Source: Ornithinimicrobium murale
GTDB taxonomy: Bacteria; Actinomycetota; Actinomycetes; Actinomycetales; Dermatophilaceae
Assembly: GCF_003352835.1 (NCBI RefSeq)
Contig: NZ_QLVD01000004.1
Coordinates: 1-64,000, forward strand
DNA: 64,000 nucleotides
Direction of reading: 5' to 3'
Under the pieces are notes generated by a model that was not told the origin of the DNA, made no database searches, and saw nothing but the letters and a program-made list of their open reading frames with translations. The translations under genes and the position numbers were made by a program. Below are positions 1-7,605 of the stretch, piece by piece (within the stretch, counting starts at the first letter, position 1; each line of letters starts with the position of its first letter).

Positions 1-78
1 CTGCACTCAGCGTTGGGCTACAAAAGTCCGTTGGAGTTCACCAACGAGTACAACCAAACCTACGCAATCGCCTCATAA
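1..78 (+). CDS. IS3-family transposase, C-terminal fragment
   Basis: The first 25 codons read LHSALGYKSPLEF followed by TNEYNQTYAIAS and a stop. The HSALGYKSP-EF motif is the well-known C-terminal end of IS3-family OrfB transposases, just after the last catalytic Glu of the DDE domain. The rest lies to the left of the window, so it cannot be said whether the gene is intact. The element's right inverted repeat should lie within the next 100 bases; a TGTCCG-like stretch near 92-113 is a candidate but is not proven. Confidence 0.8.
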   Translation: MHSALGYKSPLEFTNEYNQTYAIAS

Positions 79-563
79 GGCAAGCAAAGCTGCTGTCCGC
101 CCAGAGCCCCTCAGACCAGTCGGGTCGGATGCCGTTGCTTGGGCACCCTGCCGATAGTCCGACCTGCCAATCCCTGCAAGCCCGCCCCCTGGGCAACTCC
201 GCCTTGCGGTAGTGGCGGCGAGGCAGTAGACGTCCAACGCTTGAACGGTCACGTCCGAGAGCCGTACGCGGCGTCGAAGTGCCACTGCGGTGGCCTGCGC
301 TGAGGCACACGGGAAGGAGGGCTGCGACCACCAACTGATGCTGGATGTCCTCGTTCCTTCTAGTGGCCACGGCGCCTCCCTGGCTGCCCGTGCCGATGTG
401 ACGGGCTGGGTGCCGCGGTAAGGAGCATCGGGCGCTCGACTGGGCGAAGGCCCGGAAGGTTCGCGTCTTCCTGCGCATGGCTGGGGCTCATGCAGCGATG
501 CTGAAGGAGCCACTGACCGTTGGTGATGTTGGGCGCCGCGGGGTCAGGACTTCCGGCTGGGTG
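79..563. other. No gene recognised; IS right end and unassigned DNA
   Basis: This stretch follows the transposase stop and precedes the end of the leftward gene at 564. Reverse-strand reading frames of about 146 codons are open here, but their composition is Arg/Ser/Pro-rich as in shadow frames. They overlap one another in different frames and show no recognisable motif. The first 35 bases or so probably hold the IS terminal repeat. Confidence 0.4.
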
Positions 564-1004
564 CTAGGTGCGGGGACCTAGGCGCGTGCGGCGCGCCTGG
601 AGGGCGGAGTAGAGGCGGGGCAGCTTCGGCTCAATGAGGTCGAGGTCGTCGTGGTTCATCCGGTTGGTTTGTAGTGCCCAGTCGAGTTTGTCGAGTAGGT
701 ACAGCCACTCTCGTGCTGACCTGGGGGCGCTCTGGTCCGCCACTCTGACGACGCGCTCTTCGACGACCGTGCGTAGGACCTCGACCGGGCGGTCGACGAC
801 TTCCACCGCGGAGAGTCCTGATTCTGCGGCCCGCCTCTGCTCCCAGGCTCGGTGTCGGCAGGTGTCCGAGCACCACTTCGGTATCCGTCCGCGGCTGGGG
901 ATGGGGGTGGCCTGCTGGCACCATCCACAGGACACTGTTTGGCCTGGCAGGCGTCGACCGGGCACCCCGACATCACTGGTGGGGACGCCCTCGCGTGAGT
1001 TCAT
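564..1004 (-). CDS. Small Cys-rich (zinc-binding-like) island protein
   Basis: A 146-residue protein of unknown function. Near the N-terminus it carries CGWC, then about 16 residues later WCSDTCRHRAWEQ. This CxxC...CxxxC pattern suggests a small zinc-binding module followed by a basic helix, as seen in many uncharacterised proteins on actinobacterial mobile elements. The rest is helical and charged. The ATG at 1004 is chosen over upstream starts because a GGAGGTG ribosome-binding site lies just upstream of it. The palindrome at 1041-1056 lies in its promoter region. A link to the neighbouring methyltransferase is possible but unsupported. Confidence 0.65.
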   Translation of the reverse strand: MNSREGVPTSDVGVPGRRLPGQTVSCGWCQQATPIPSRGRIPKWCSDTCRHRAWEQRRAAESGLSAVEVVDRPVEVLRTVVEERVVRVADQSAPRSAREWLYLLDKLDWALQTNRMNHDDLDLIEPKLPRLYSALQARRTRLGPRT

Positions 1005-1040
1005 ATGGACACCTCCGTTGCCGTGCTGGGGGCTGATCCT

Positions 1041-1056
1041 TATCGTAACAACGATA
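1041..1056. promoter_or_regulatory. Perfect 6-bp inverted repeat, candidate operator
   Basis: TATCGT-AACA-ACGATA is a perfect inverted repeat 37-52 bases upstream of the start of the Cys-rich gene at 1004. It is noticeably AT-rich for this genome. It could be an operator controlling that gene or the rightward methyltransferase; no binding protein is identified. Confidence 0.35.
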
Positions 1057-1270
1057 TGTCCGAGCCGTCGATGCAAGAGGTGTGTCGGACTTGGGTGCTC
1101 GAGTTTCGGGGTGGGGACGTGGACGGTCAAGAGTGTCGGCGGAGCGGCTTCGGCGGTGAGGCGTGGCCGATGTCGCGGCGGGGTGGTGGTCGCGGGACTT
1201 GATCGGTGGTAGTCAGCGACACGAAGCTGGGTGTGCGTGCTCTGTCAGAGTCGTGGGGCACGATGGGTCC

Positions 1271-2911
1271 ATGAGCGTTGATGGGGTAGACACGGCTGCA
1301 TTGAGGAAGGCTCGGGGTGCCTTCTTCACGCCGTCTCAAGTCGCGTCGTACATCACCGCGTGGGCAGTGCGCTCGGCTGAGGACTCAGTGCTGGAGCCCT
1401 CTTGTGGTGAGGCGGCCTTCCTGGTGCCCGCGGTGCAGCGCCTCAGGTCGATGGGCGCTCCTCAGGAGTTGTCAGGGCAGGTCGTCGGAGCCGAGTTGCA
1501 CGAGACTTCGGCGCGTCTGGCCGTCGCGGCGGTCGCCGCGGCCGGCGCAGAGGTCACAGTTCAGGTCGGCGACTTTTTGCTGTCAGAGCCGGTGCCGCGC
1601 TTTGACGTCGTCGTTGGGAACCCGCCCTACGTGCGATACCAAGACTTCACGGGGGAGTCCCGCGCTGCTGCGAAGCGTGCTGCTCTGCGGGCTGGAGTCG
1701 CGCTGTCCAACCTGGCATCCAGTTGGGCAGCTTTCTCGGTGCACTCGGCCTTGCATGTGAAGCCAGGAGGCCGACTGGGCCTGGTCCTGCCGGCGGAGAT
1801 ACTTAGCGTCAATTACGCGGCCCCGATTCGCGAATTCCTCATGCGCGAGTTTGGCAGTGTCCGTCTGGTCCTCTTCACCGAGCGTGTCTTTCCTGGGGTC
1901 AGCGAAGACGTAGTGCTCCTCTTGGCAGAGGGACGCGGCGCAGGGCCCACAGATCACTGCGAACTCCTCCATGCGCGTAATGCTGCAAGTTTGGTCGACC
2001 TCGTGGATGATGACATTCGGCGCTGGTCACCCGCCATTGGCGATCGCTGGTCCTTGGCTCTGGTTCATCCAGATGCTGGGACGGCATACAGGGAGATCGT
2101 GAGCCGAGATCACTTCGAGCCTCTCCAGAGGTGGGGTGAGACCACCCTTGGAATGGTCACCGGCAACAACGCCTTTTTCACGCTCACTACTGCCGAAGTG
2201 CGCGCTCGAGGGTTGACGGAATCTGACATTGAGCCCCTATCTCCTCCGGGGAGTCGGCACCTGCGCCGCGTACTGTCTTTGAGGGATCTTGAGGCGCTGG
2301 ACGACTCACTGCCTACCTGGCTTTTCAGGCCCCACGGAGAGCCCTCTCGAGCGGCACGGGCATACATTCGTGAGGGAGAGAAGCGGAACGTTCACGCTGC
2401 CTACAAGTGCCGTGTGCGAACGCCGTGGTGGCGTGTTCCGTACCTAAAGCCTGCTGACCTTCTGCTGACATACATGAATGCCGACGCGCCTCGGCTAGCT
2501 GGGAATCCGGTGGTAGCTCACCATCTCAACTCGGTGCACGGTGTGTACCTCTCGAACGATCGACGCGTTCTGGGCCGTGACTTGCTGCCGCTAGCAGCTC
2601 TGAACTCGGTCACGCTGCTCGGCGCAGAACTTGTCGGGCGGTCGTATGGAGGCGGGGTGCTCAAGATGGAGCCGCGTGAGGCGGACGTGTGGCCGATGCC
2701 CTCCCTGGCTCACATTCGAGAGCACGAGAACCGTCTTCGTGCGTGCCGTCCGGAGGTCACCAGGCTCCTCTCTGCTGGAAGCATCTTCGACGCGGTCGCA
2801 CTTGTCGACGAGGTCTTGTTGGCGCACGTCCCTGAGGATCTGCTCCAGGTCGTCCGTGACGGTCGTGCTGCCCTCCATGACCGTCGTAGCGCGCGATCAC
2901 GGTCCAAGTAG
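1271..2911 (+). CDS. Adenine-specific DNA methyltransferase (type II R-M)
   Basis: A 546-residue class I N6-adenine DNA methyltransferase. The SAM-binding motif I is LEPSCGEAAFL at about residues 41-51, and catalytic motif IV is NPPY at residues 117-120 (context VVGNPPYVRYQ). The N-terminal KARGAFFTP segment is the typical opening of Eco57I/SalI-like methylases. The long C-terminal half presumably holds target recognition. The ATG at 1271 is favoured because homologous enzymes begin just before this segment; the frame is open for 36 further codons upstream. It converges with the putative restriction endonuclease, with only 6 bases between the stops. The target sequence cannot be read from the protein. 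Confidence 0.88.
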   Translation: MSVDGVDTAALRKARGAFFTPSQVASYITAWAVRSAEDSVLEPSCGEAAFLVPAVQRLRSMGAPQELSGQVVGAELHETSARLAVAAVAAAGAEVTVQVGDFLLSEPVPRFDVVVGNPPYVRYQDFTGESRAAAKRAALRAGVALSNLASSWAAFSVHSALHVKPGGRLGLVLPAEILSVNYAAPIREFLMREFGSVRLVLFTERVFPGVSEDVVLLLAEGRGAGPTDHCELLHARNAASLVDLVDDDIRRWSPAIGDRWSLALVHPDAGTAYREIVSRDHFEPLQRWGETTLGMVTGNNAFFTLTTAEVRARGLTESDIEPLSPPGSRHLRRVLSLRDLEALDDSLPTWLFRPHGEPSRAARAYIREGEKRNVHAAYKCRVRTPWWRVPYLKPADLLLTYMNADAPRLAGNPVVAHHLNSVHGVYLSNDRRVLGRDLLPLAALNSVTLLGAELVGRSYGGGVLKMEPREADVWPMPSLAHIREHENRLRACRPEVTRLLSAGSIFDAVALVDEVLLAHVPEDLLQVVRDGRAALHDRRSARSRSK

Positions 2912-2917
2912 CAACCG

Positions 2918-3901
2918 TCAGGGCGCGACTGCCCTCAACTTTCGCGCTTGGGTGTGGAAGTTGATGGGGGTGTTGTCCAGGATTCGGCAACACATAACAG
3001 CGAAGAACCGTCCTGGGTCCAGCGCTGGCGGGACCTCGTCACGGTAGATCTCGATGCGCGGGACGTCTTCCAGGCGGTCCAAGCGCTCGGTCGAATCAGT
3101 TGGCTCGTCATGCACATCATCGACCGCGCCAGCGGGGAGGGGGCCCGCGTCTTCGGGCTCTTCCGTGCCAGCAGCTTCGTCCTGCCCCCGCAGGTCCGGC
3201 ATTACCAGCGCAACGGCGTCGTAGGCGTCGTCCTCGCGACCAAGCTTCTGCAGGAGGTCAATGAGCCAGGCTGCCGTATCAGGCTCCTTCACCAAAGCAA
3301 TAGCATTAAGGCTGTAGAGGAAGCCCAGCGCAGCCTGCGGATGGCGCAGACGCAGGTTTTTCGCGTCGCCATAACTCTCCTCAACTCGGTTGGCAGCGTT
3401 CTTGCCGAAGGAGGAATCCATTCGCTTCGTCGAGATCATCAATTCGGGACCGGTTGCCCACGAGCTCATGACGACATCAACTTGCTTCACGTAGTTCTTG
3501 CCCAGCAGGTTGGCGCTCTTCGCTGCGCCTCGGACCTTCCCTGCGTTCACGCGCGCCTCAACCTGCGCACGGAGCTTGGCGGGCAGGCCAGCGACGAATT
3601 CCGTAATCTCGTGTGCGATGACACGCGGTTCACGATTGCGTGGCCAAACCTTGTCGGCGTCAAACCCGGCGCGTCGAAGTTCATAGGACACCCAGACATC
3701 GAGGGCAAGTGCTGGGACGCCGGATTGAGAGGTGGCTCCGAGCAGCACGGGCACGCCCAGCAGCAGTTCGAGCGTCTCGTAGTCGGGCGTGAACCGAACC
3801 TCATCGTTCGTACGGCTCCAAGGGTTGACCTCGCGCAACTGCGCCTGGCCGATGATCTGATCGAAGAGCTGCCAACCGCGTTCCCGTAACGACACCGCCA
3901 T
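2918..3901 (-). CDS. Putative type II restriction endonuclease
   Basis: A 327-residue protein placed tail-to-tail with the methyltransferase, the usual position for a cognate nuclease. A candidate PD-(D/E)xK core is VDVVMSS at about residues 141-147 (Asp142) followed by PELMISTK at 152-159 (Glu153, Lys159). The following FGKNAANRVEESYGDAKNL stretch is strongly polar and looks conserved. The expected acidic residue of the (D/E)xK element would be Ser here, so the active site is inferred rather than certain. The C-terminal part from about residue 220 is acidic and probably a linker. A start at 3949 is also possible; neither candidate has a strong ribosome-binding site. Confidence 0.62.
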   Translation of the reverse strand: MAVSLRERGWQLFDQIIGQAQLREVNPWSRTNDEVRFTPDYETLELLLGVPVLLGATSQSGVPALALDVWVSYELRRAGFDADKVWPRNREPRVIAHEITEFVAGLPAKLRAQVEARVNAGKVRGAAKSANLLGKNYVKQVDVVMSSWATGPELMISTKRMDSSFGKNAANRVEESYGDAKNLRLRHPQAALGFLYSLNAIALVKEPDTAAWLIDLLQKLGREDDAYDAVALVMPDLRGQDEAAGTEEPEDAGPLPAGAVDDVHDEPTDSTERLDRLEDVPRIEIYRDEVPPALDPGRFFAVMCCRILDNTPINFHTQARKLRAVAP

Positions 3902-4098
3902 GCAGGACACGCTAACCGACCGCTGGGGGTCCCCAGGGAGGGTCGCCATCGCTGGCTGTGGATGAGCCAGTGCATGCGACGGCCAGGAGCGCGAATATAG
4001 CGAAGAAGTCGCCCACTGGTGAGTCCCAGGCGTGGCTTCAGGGGCTTTAGGAGGTGAACGGGCGCAACGAGCGTCTGTTGACCGAAGGAGCGGTGCAC

Positions 4099-4362
4099 AT
4101 GACGATCCAGCAACGCCGACGCGGGAGTCATTTGGCGCCCAGGGAGCTTCGTTCGCAAGCGAGTCGGATCGACGACGTGGTTCAGCCGGAGCCGGTGTTC
4201 CTCACCGTCCAAGAAGTTGCCGACTTGCTGCGTGTCAGCGCCGGGACCATCCGAGCCTGGGTGGCCAAGGGTGACGGGCCGCCCGCGATGCGGTTCGGCA
4301 AACAGATTCGATACCGACCCGAGCGGGTCATGGAGTGGGTTGAGCAGCAGGAGGGAAGGTAG
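4099..4362 (+). CDS. Excisionase-like helix-turn-helix protein
   Basis: An 87-residue protein whose C-terminal half reads FLTVQEVADLLRVSAGTIRAWVAKG, the winged-helix/MerR-like fold of the excisionase family (helix-turn-helix 17 type). It lies three bases before the integrase gene and is almost certainly co-transcribed with it. Proteins of this type bind att-site DNA and steer the integrase toward excision. An AAGGAG ribosome-binding site eight bases before the ATG at 4099 decides this start over the one at 4054. It could also act as a repressor of the integrase. Confidence 0.8.
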   Translation: MTIQQRRRGSHLAPRELRSQASRIDDVVQPEPVFLTVQEVADLLRVSAGTIRAWVAKGDGPPAMRFGKQIRYRPERVMEWVEQQEGR

Positions 4363-4365
4363 CCG

Positions 4366-5448
4366 ATGATTGACCGCCGCCAGTCACCCGTCACCGGGCG
4401 GGTGGTCTGGCGTGTGCGCTGGTATGAGGTGGAACCGGCGGGTGGGCGGCGTGAGCGGAGCCGCACGTTCCCCGCCAAGAGGGAGGCGCTGGACTTTGAG
4501 CGGGAGCGTGCCGGGGCCAGGCGCGCCGGCGTCGTCGCGTCTAGCCGCGTGCCTGTGGCAGAGGTGGCTGAACGCTATTTTGAGAACCTGAGCGGGACGG
4601 TGGAGTCCCGCACGATCCAGGGATACCGGCAGCTCTGGAGGACGCACGTGGGTCCCGCGTTCGGCCACGTCCCGGTCGATGAGATGACCTCTCCGCTCAT
4701 CCAGAGGTTCGTCTCGGGCCTTTCCGCGCAACGGTCGCCAGCAACGACTCGGCACGCGCACCGAGTCCTGAGCCTCATCCTCGACCAGGCCATGGCGGAG
4801 CGGCGGCTCGCGGTCAACCCAGCACGTGGCGTGCGGCTGCCCAGCCTCACGGATCAGTGGGGCGACCACGTGCTGGCGGTCGACCAGGTCGAGGACTTGG
4901 CCGCCTCCGTGCGACATCACGCCACCCTCGTTCGTGTCGCTGCCTACTGTGGGCTGCGCTGGGGAGAGGTAGCGGCGCTGCAGGTTGGCGACATCGACCT
5001 CAAGAACCGGCGGATCAGCGTCGAGCGTGCCCAGGTTGAGGTTTCTGGACGCGTCGAGGTCAAGGCGCCCAAGTCAAGACACGGGCGGCGGAGGGTGCCG
5101 ATCCCCGGGCGTCTGGTGGACGAGTTGCGCATTCAGGCCGCCGGGCGGTCGGCGACGGCTCTGCTGTTCACGTCGCCGGAGGGAGAGAGGCTGCGGGCCT
5201 CGAACTGGAAACGCTGGTCGGGGTGGACCGATGCGGTGCGGGCCATGGGAGGTGGCATCAGGTTCCACGACCTGAGACACACGTGTGCCAGCCTGCTTAT
5301 CCAGGCCGGGGCAACGCCAGTGGAGGTGCAGCGCATCCTGGGGCACAGCACGCCCGCCACGACGCTCAACCTCTACACGCACCTGCTGCCCGACGCGCTC
5401 GATGGCGCTGCCGCCAAGCTCGACGGCTACCTCGACGGTCGGCTGTGA
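4366..5448 (+). CDS. Tyrosine recombinase (phage-type integrase)
   Basis: A 360-residue site-specific recombinase. An N-terminal arm-binding segment is followed by a SAM-like core-binding domain (about 60-150) and the catalytic domain (about 165-350). The catalytic set is visible: Arg198 in CGLRWGE, His301 and Arg304 in HDLRHT, His327 in GHST and the nucleophile Tyr337 in LNLYTHL. A Lys in the VKAPKSRHGRRR hairpin is the probable sixth residue. Length and order fit actinobacterial integrases that use tRNA 3' ends as attB. The gene ends 96 bases from the 3' end of tRNA-Lys, which is the inferred attachment site. Confidence 0.95.
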   Translation: MIDRRQSPVTGRVVWRVRWYEVEPAGGRRERSRTFPAKREALDFERERAGARRAGVVASSRVPVAEVAERYFENLSGTVESRTIQGYRQLWRTHVGPAFGHVPVDEMTSPLIQRFVSGLSAQRSPATTRHAHRVLSLILDQAMAERRLAVNPARGVRLPSLTDQWGDHVLAVDQVEDLAASVRHHATLVRVAAYCGLRWGEVAALQVGDIDLKNRRISVERAQVEVSGRVEVKAPKSRHGRRRVPIPGRLVDELRIQAAGRSATALLFTSPEGERLRASNWKRWSGWTDAVRAMGGGIRFHDLRHTCASLLIQAGATPVEVQRILGHSTPATTLNLYTHLLPDALDGAAAKLDGYLDGRL

Positions 5449-5543
5449 CGGCCTACGTGACGGCCTGCGGACCGAGATCCTAGCTGCTGGCGCACTCGCC
5501 AAGGCTGGTGAACACTGTGCCTGACCAGCAACGATTCAAAAGT

Positions 5544-5615
5544 GGGCCCCGTGGGATTCGAACCCACAACCTACGGATTAAAAGTCCGGAGCTCTAACCG
5601 TTGAGCTAGAGGCCC
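5544..5615 (-). tRNA. tRNA-Lys (anticodon TTT)
   Basis: Read on the minus strand, a full cloverleaf of 72 bases is seen. The acceptor stem is GGGCCTC/GGGGCCC, the D-arm GCTC...GAGC, the anticodon stem CCGGA/TCCGT with loop CTTTTAA, and the T-arm GTGGG-TTCGAAT-CCCAC. The anticodon is TTT, giving lysine. CCA is not encoded. The 3' end faces the integrase, consistent with use as an island attachment site. Confidence 0.96.
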
Positions 5616-5717
5616 AAGCGCCATCGGTGTCGGTGGCGCATCGGGGAGCCAGTCTACGTGCGGCAGGAGGTGCTGCGCCCAACCCCGCGCTCCGGCGACC
5701 CAGAGGGCGGCGCAGGG

Positions 5718-5753
5718 ACGTGCAGGACCGGTCATCGGACCGGTCCTGCACGT
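5718..5753. terminator. Strong hairpin terminator
   Basis: A perfect 16-bp stem (ACGTGCAGGACCGGTC and its complement) encloses an ATCG loop. It starts 13 bases downstream of the stop of the leftward gene at 5766. There is no U-tract on either side, as is common in actinobacteria. It may act in both directions. Confidence 0.75.
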
Positions 5754-5765
5754 GCTCGACGGTGC

Positions 5766-7025
5766 TCAGCCCTGGTGTGGCAGGTGCACGTCCACCCAGA
5801 CCAGGCGGTGGTCGCTGGAGGGGAACGGGTAGGTGCCGGTCAGCGCCGACAGCGGATCGCTCGACACGGGCCAGAAGACGCCGGAGTCCTGGATGCGCAG
5901 GCTCTTGCTGGGCAGCACGTAGTCGACGCGGATGTTGCCGGGGGGCTCAGCGAAGTCGGCGGTGTCGAACTGTGGGTCGCCGACGTGCTCAAGGTTGATG
6001 CCGCCCTGCAGCTCGCTCGCCTCGACGGCACCCTGGCTGGCCGGTGGGTTGGTGGCGTTGACCCGGGGGTGCTCCAGCAGCTGGTTGATCGCGCCGTCGT
6101 AGGAGTCGCCGTCCAGCGGGTCGGCGTTCTGGTCGCCGGCGATGACGAACCGCGCGCCCGGCCGGAGACCGCCGCTCCCGTCGTTGTCGTCGTAGATGTA
6201 GGACGAGTCCTGCGGCGACCCGACGTAGTCGGCCCAGAACCGGATCTCATCGTGGTTGCGCCGGCCGTTGCGGTCCTCCGGTCCGTCGAAGGTGGGGGGC
6301 GTCGGGTGGCTCACCAGGAAGTGCACCGTCTTGTGCTTGCCGACCCGGATCGGCACGTCCCAGTGGGACTTACTCGACAGGCGCAGAATCTCCTGCTCCT
6401 CGGGGGAGTAGAACCCGGTCGGCATCAGGTTCCCGGGCATGTCCTGCCAACGGAAGTTCTGGAAGGTGCGCACGCCATCGGTGTCGATGGGGTACTTGGA
6501 GTAGACGACCATGCCGTACTGCCCCGGGAAGAGCCCGAAACCGAAGGCGTCGTCGCCACCACCGACCACGCCGTCATTGTTGAGGTCATGACCTGACGGG
6601 ACGCCGGTGTTGGACGGCGCCACGTAGTAGTAGGGGTAGTCGACGGGCGCGGCACCGTTCTGCCCGACCGCCAGGTAGTTGTCGCGGAACAGCTCGGCCG
6701 CCTGCCCGCCCTCGACGTAGTCGAACTCGTTGACCAACAGGACGTCGGGGTCGTTGCGCTGGATGATCTCGGCGATCACCTGCGCCTGCACGTTGTCCGG
6801 GGTGGACAGGTCGGCGAGCAGCTGCCCCTCGGCTCCTCGGTTGAGCGAGGCGTTGAAGGTCGAGAAGCGGACGTCCATGTCGGGCCTCCCGGGCTGGGAC
6901 GCGGCCGCCGGGGCGGTGGTCGGTGTGGTCGGAGCCGCGGTCGCGGGCAGGAGCGCCGCACCGGAGGTGAGGGTGGCAGTCGCCAGGCCGACCACGGCGA
7001 GACGCTGCATGCGGTGAGCAGTCAT
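5766..7025 (-). CDS. Secreted endonuclease/exonuclease/phosphatase-fold protein
   Basis: A 419-residue exported protein. An N-terminal signal peptide (residues 1 to about 31, hydrophobic AVVGLATATLTSGAALL, Ala-rich cleavage region) is followed by an EEP-superfamily domain. Characteristic elements are STFNASLNR at the start, DVLLVNEFDY, VIAGDQNADP (the GDxN metal-binding motif) and the C-terminal SSDHRLVWVDV (SDH motif with the catalytic His). Such proteins are extracellular phosphodiesterases or nucleases, so a role in phosphate or DNA scavenging is possible. The substrate cannot be read from the sequence. The ATG at 7025 is chosen because it places the signal peptide at the N-terminus. The hairpin at 5718-5753 ends the transcript. 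Confidence 0.87.
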   Translation of the reverse strand: MTAHRMQRLAVVGLATATLTSGAALLPATAAPTTPTTAPAAASQPGRPDMDVRFSTFNASLNRGAEGQLLADLSTPDNVQAQVIAEIIQRNDPDVLLVNEFDYVEGGQAAELFRDNYLAVGQNGAAPVDYPYYYVAPSNTGVPSGHDLNNDGVVGGGDDAFGFGLFPGQYGMVVYSKYPIDTDGVRTFQNFRWQDMPGNLMPTGFYSPEEQEILRLSSKSHWDVPIRVGKHKTVHFLVSHPTPPTFDGPEDRNGRRNHDEIRFWADYVGSPQDSSYIYDDNDGSGGLRPGARFVIAGDQNADPLDGDSYDGAINQLLEHPRVNATNPPASQGAVEASELQGGINLEHVGDPQFDTADFAEPPGNIRVDYVLPSKSLRIQDSGVFWPVSSDPLSALTGTYPFPSSDHRLVWVDVHLPHQG

Positions 7026-7089
7026 GCAGGGCAGGTTAGACCCAGCCGTATGCCGTGTCACGCGTTCCGCGTGAACGTGCGGTGAACCC

Positions 7090-7521
7090 TCACAGGCCTG
7101 CGAGGGAGCCCTTCATGCCCTGGGCGGCACGGTCCCCGAGTCGCTTCAGCGCCACGGCGAGCAGCGGTGTGAGGAGGCGGACCCAGCCGCGGAACTCGAA
7201 CCGGGCCGTGTAGTCGACGGTGGAGCCGCCTCTGGCGTCGGGCGTCACGGTCATCGTGTCGTGCGCCACGAGCGAGGCGTTCTCGCCGCGCAGCACGATC
7301 CGGCCCGCCGGGTCGAGCTCGACCACGGTGTAGACCACCTCGGTGGTCCGGCCCAGAAAGCTGCTGGTGTTGCGGTACCTGGTGCCCACCCCGCCGTCGC
7401 CGCTCTCGCGCACGGTGCGGACCGTCCCGGGGTCCCACTGCGTGGTCGTCTCGAAGTCGCTGAGGTAGGTGAAGACGAGCCGTGCGTCCTGTTCGGTGGC
7501 AATCCGTCGCTCGATCTGCAT
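7090..7521 (-). CDS. SRPBCC-family (START-like) protein
   Basis: A 143-residue polyketide-cyclase/START-like protein. It begins QIERRIATEQDARLVFTYLSDFETTTQW, the usual first strand and helix of the hydrophobic-ligand-binding fold. GGSTVDYTARFEFRGW near the C-terminus is the typical last strand. An AGGAG ribosome-binding site eight bases before the ATG at 7521 decides the start. It is divergent from the FAD oxidoreductase operon and shares its 84-base promoter region with the candidate CarH operator, so it may belong to the same light or oxidative-stress regulon. Ligand unknown. Confidence 0.82.
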   Translation of the reverse strand: MQIERRIATEQDARLVFTYLSDFETTTQWDPGTVRTVRESGDGGVGTRYRNTSSFLGRTTEVVYTVVELDPAGRIVLRGENASLVAHDTMTVTPDARGGSTVDYTARFEFRGWVRLLTPLLAVALKRLGDRAAQGMKGSLAGL

Positions 7522-7556
7522 CGAAGCACTCCTGTCGCTTGCACTCGTGGCATGGT

Positions 7557-7584
7557 TGACCATAGTCTAGACAAACATTAGACA
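7557..7584. promoter_or_regulatory. Candidate CarH/LitR operator (11-bp direct repeats)
   Basis: Two exact TAGACA repeats start at 7568 and 7579, 11 bases apart, with a weaker third unit (TGACCA) at 7557. This matches the TnnACA core of the 11-bp direct repeats I recall for the CarH-DNA complex. The site lies between the divergent SRPBCC gene and the FAD oxidoreductase operon. The regulator gene at 12510 encodes a CarH-like protein. Confidence 0.55.
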
Positions 7585-7605
7585 CAACGGTTGGACGGAG
7601 CACGG

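Larger units (their letters stand above)
1..5615. mobile_element. Right end of a tRNA-Lys-linked integrative island
   Basis: A tyrosine integrase and an excisionase-like gene sit directly beside the 3' end of tRNA-Lys, the classic arrangement of an island integrated into a tRNA gene. The cargo seen is an IS3 transposase remnant, a small Cys-rich protein and a restriction-modification pair. These genes have visibly more AT-rich codons than the genes to the right of the tRNA. No second copy of the tRNA 3' end was found by eye within the window, so the left boundary should lie outside it. The right boundary inside the tRNA is inferred. Confidence 0.6.

Noticed and set aside
38-513. Reverse-strand genes at the left edge
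   Set aside because: Two open frames overlap each other and the transposase tail, have shadow-like composition and no motif.
5544-5615. A second tRNA 3'-end copy marking the left island boundary inside the window
   Set aside because: No repeat of the tRNA 3' end was found by eye between 1 and 4100, so the left att site is assumed to lie outside the window.
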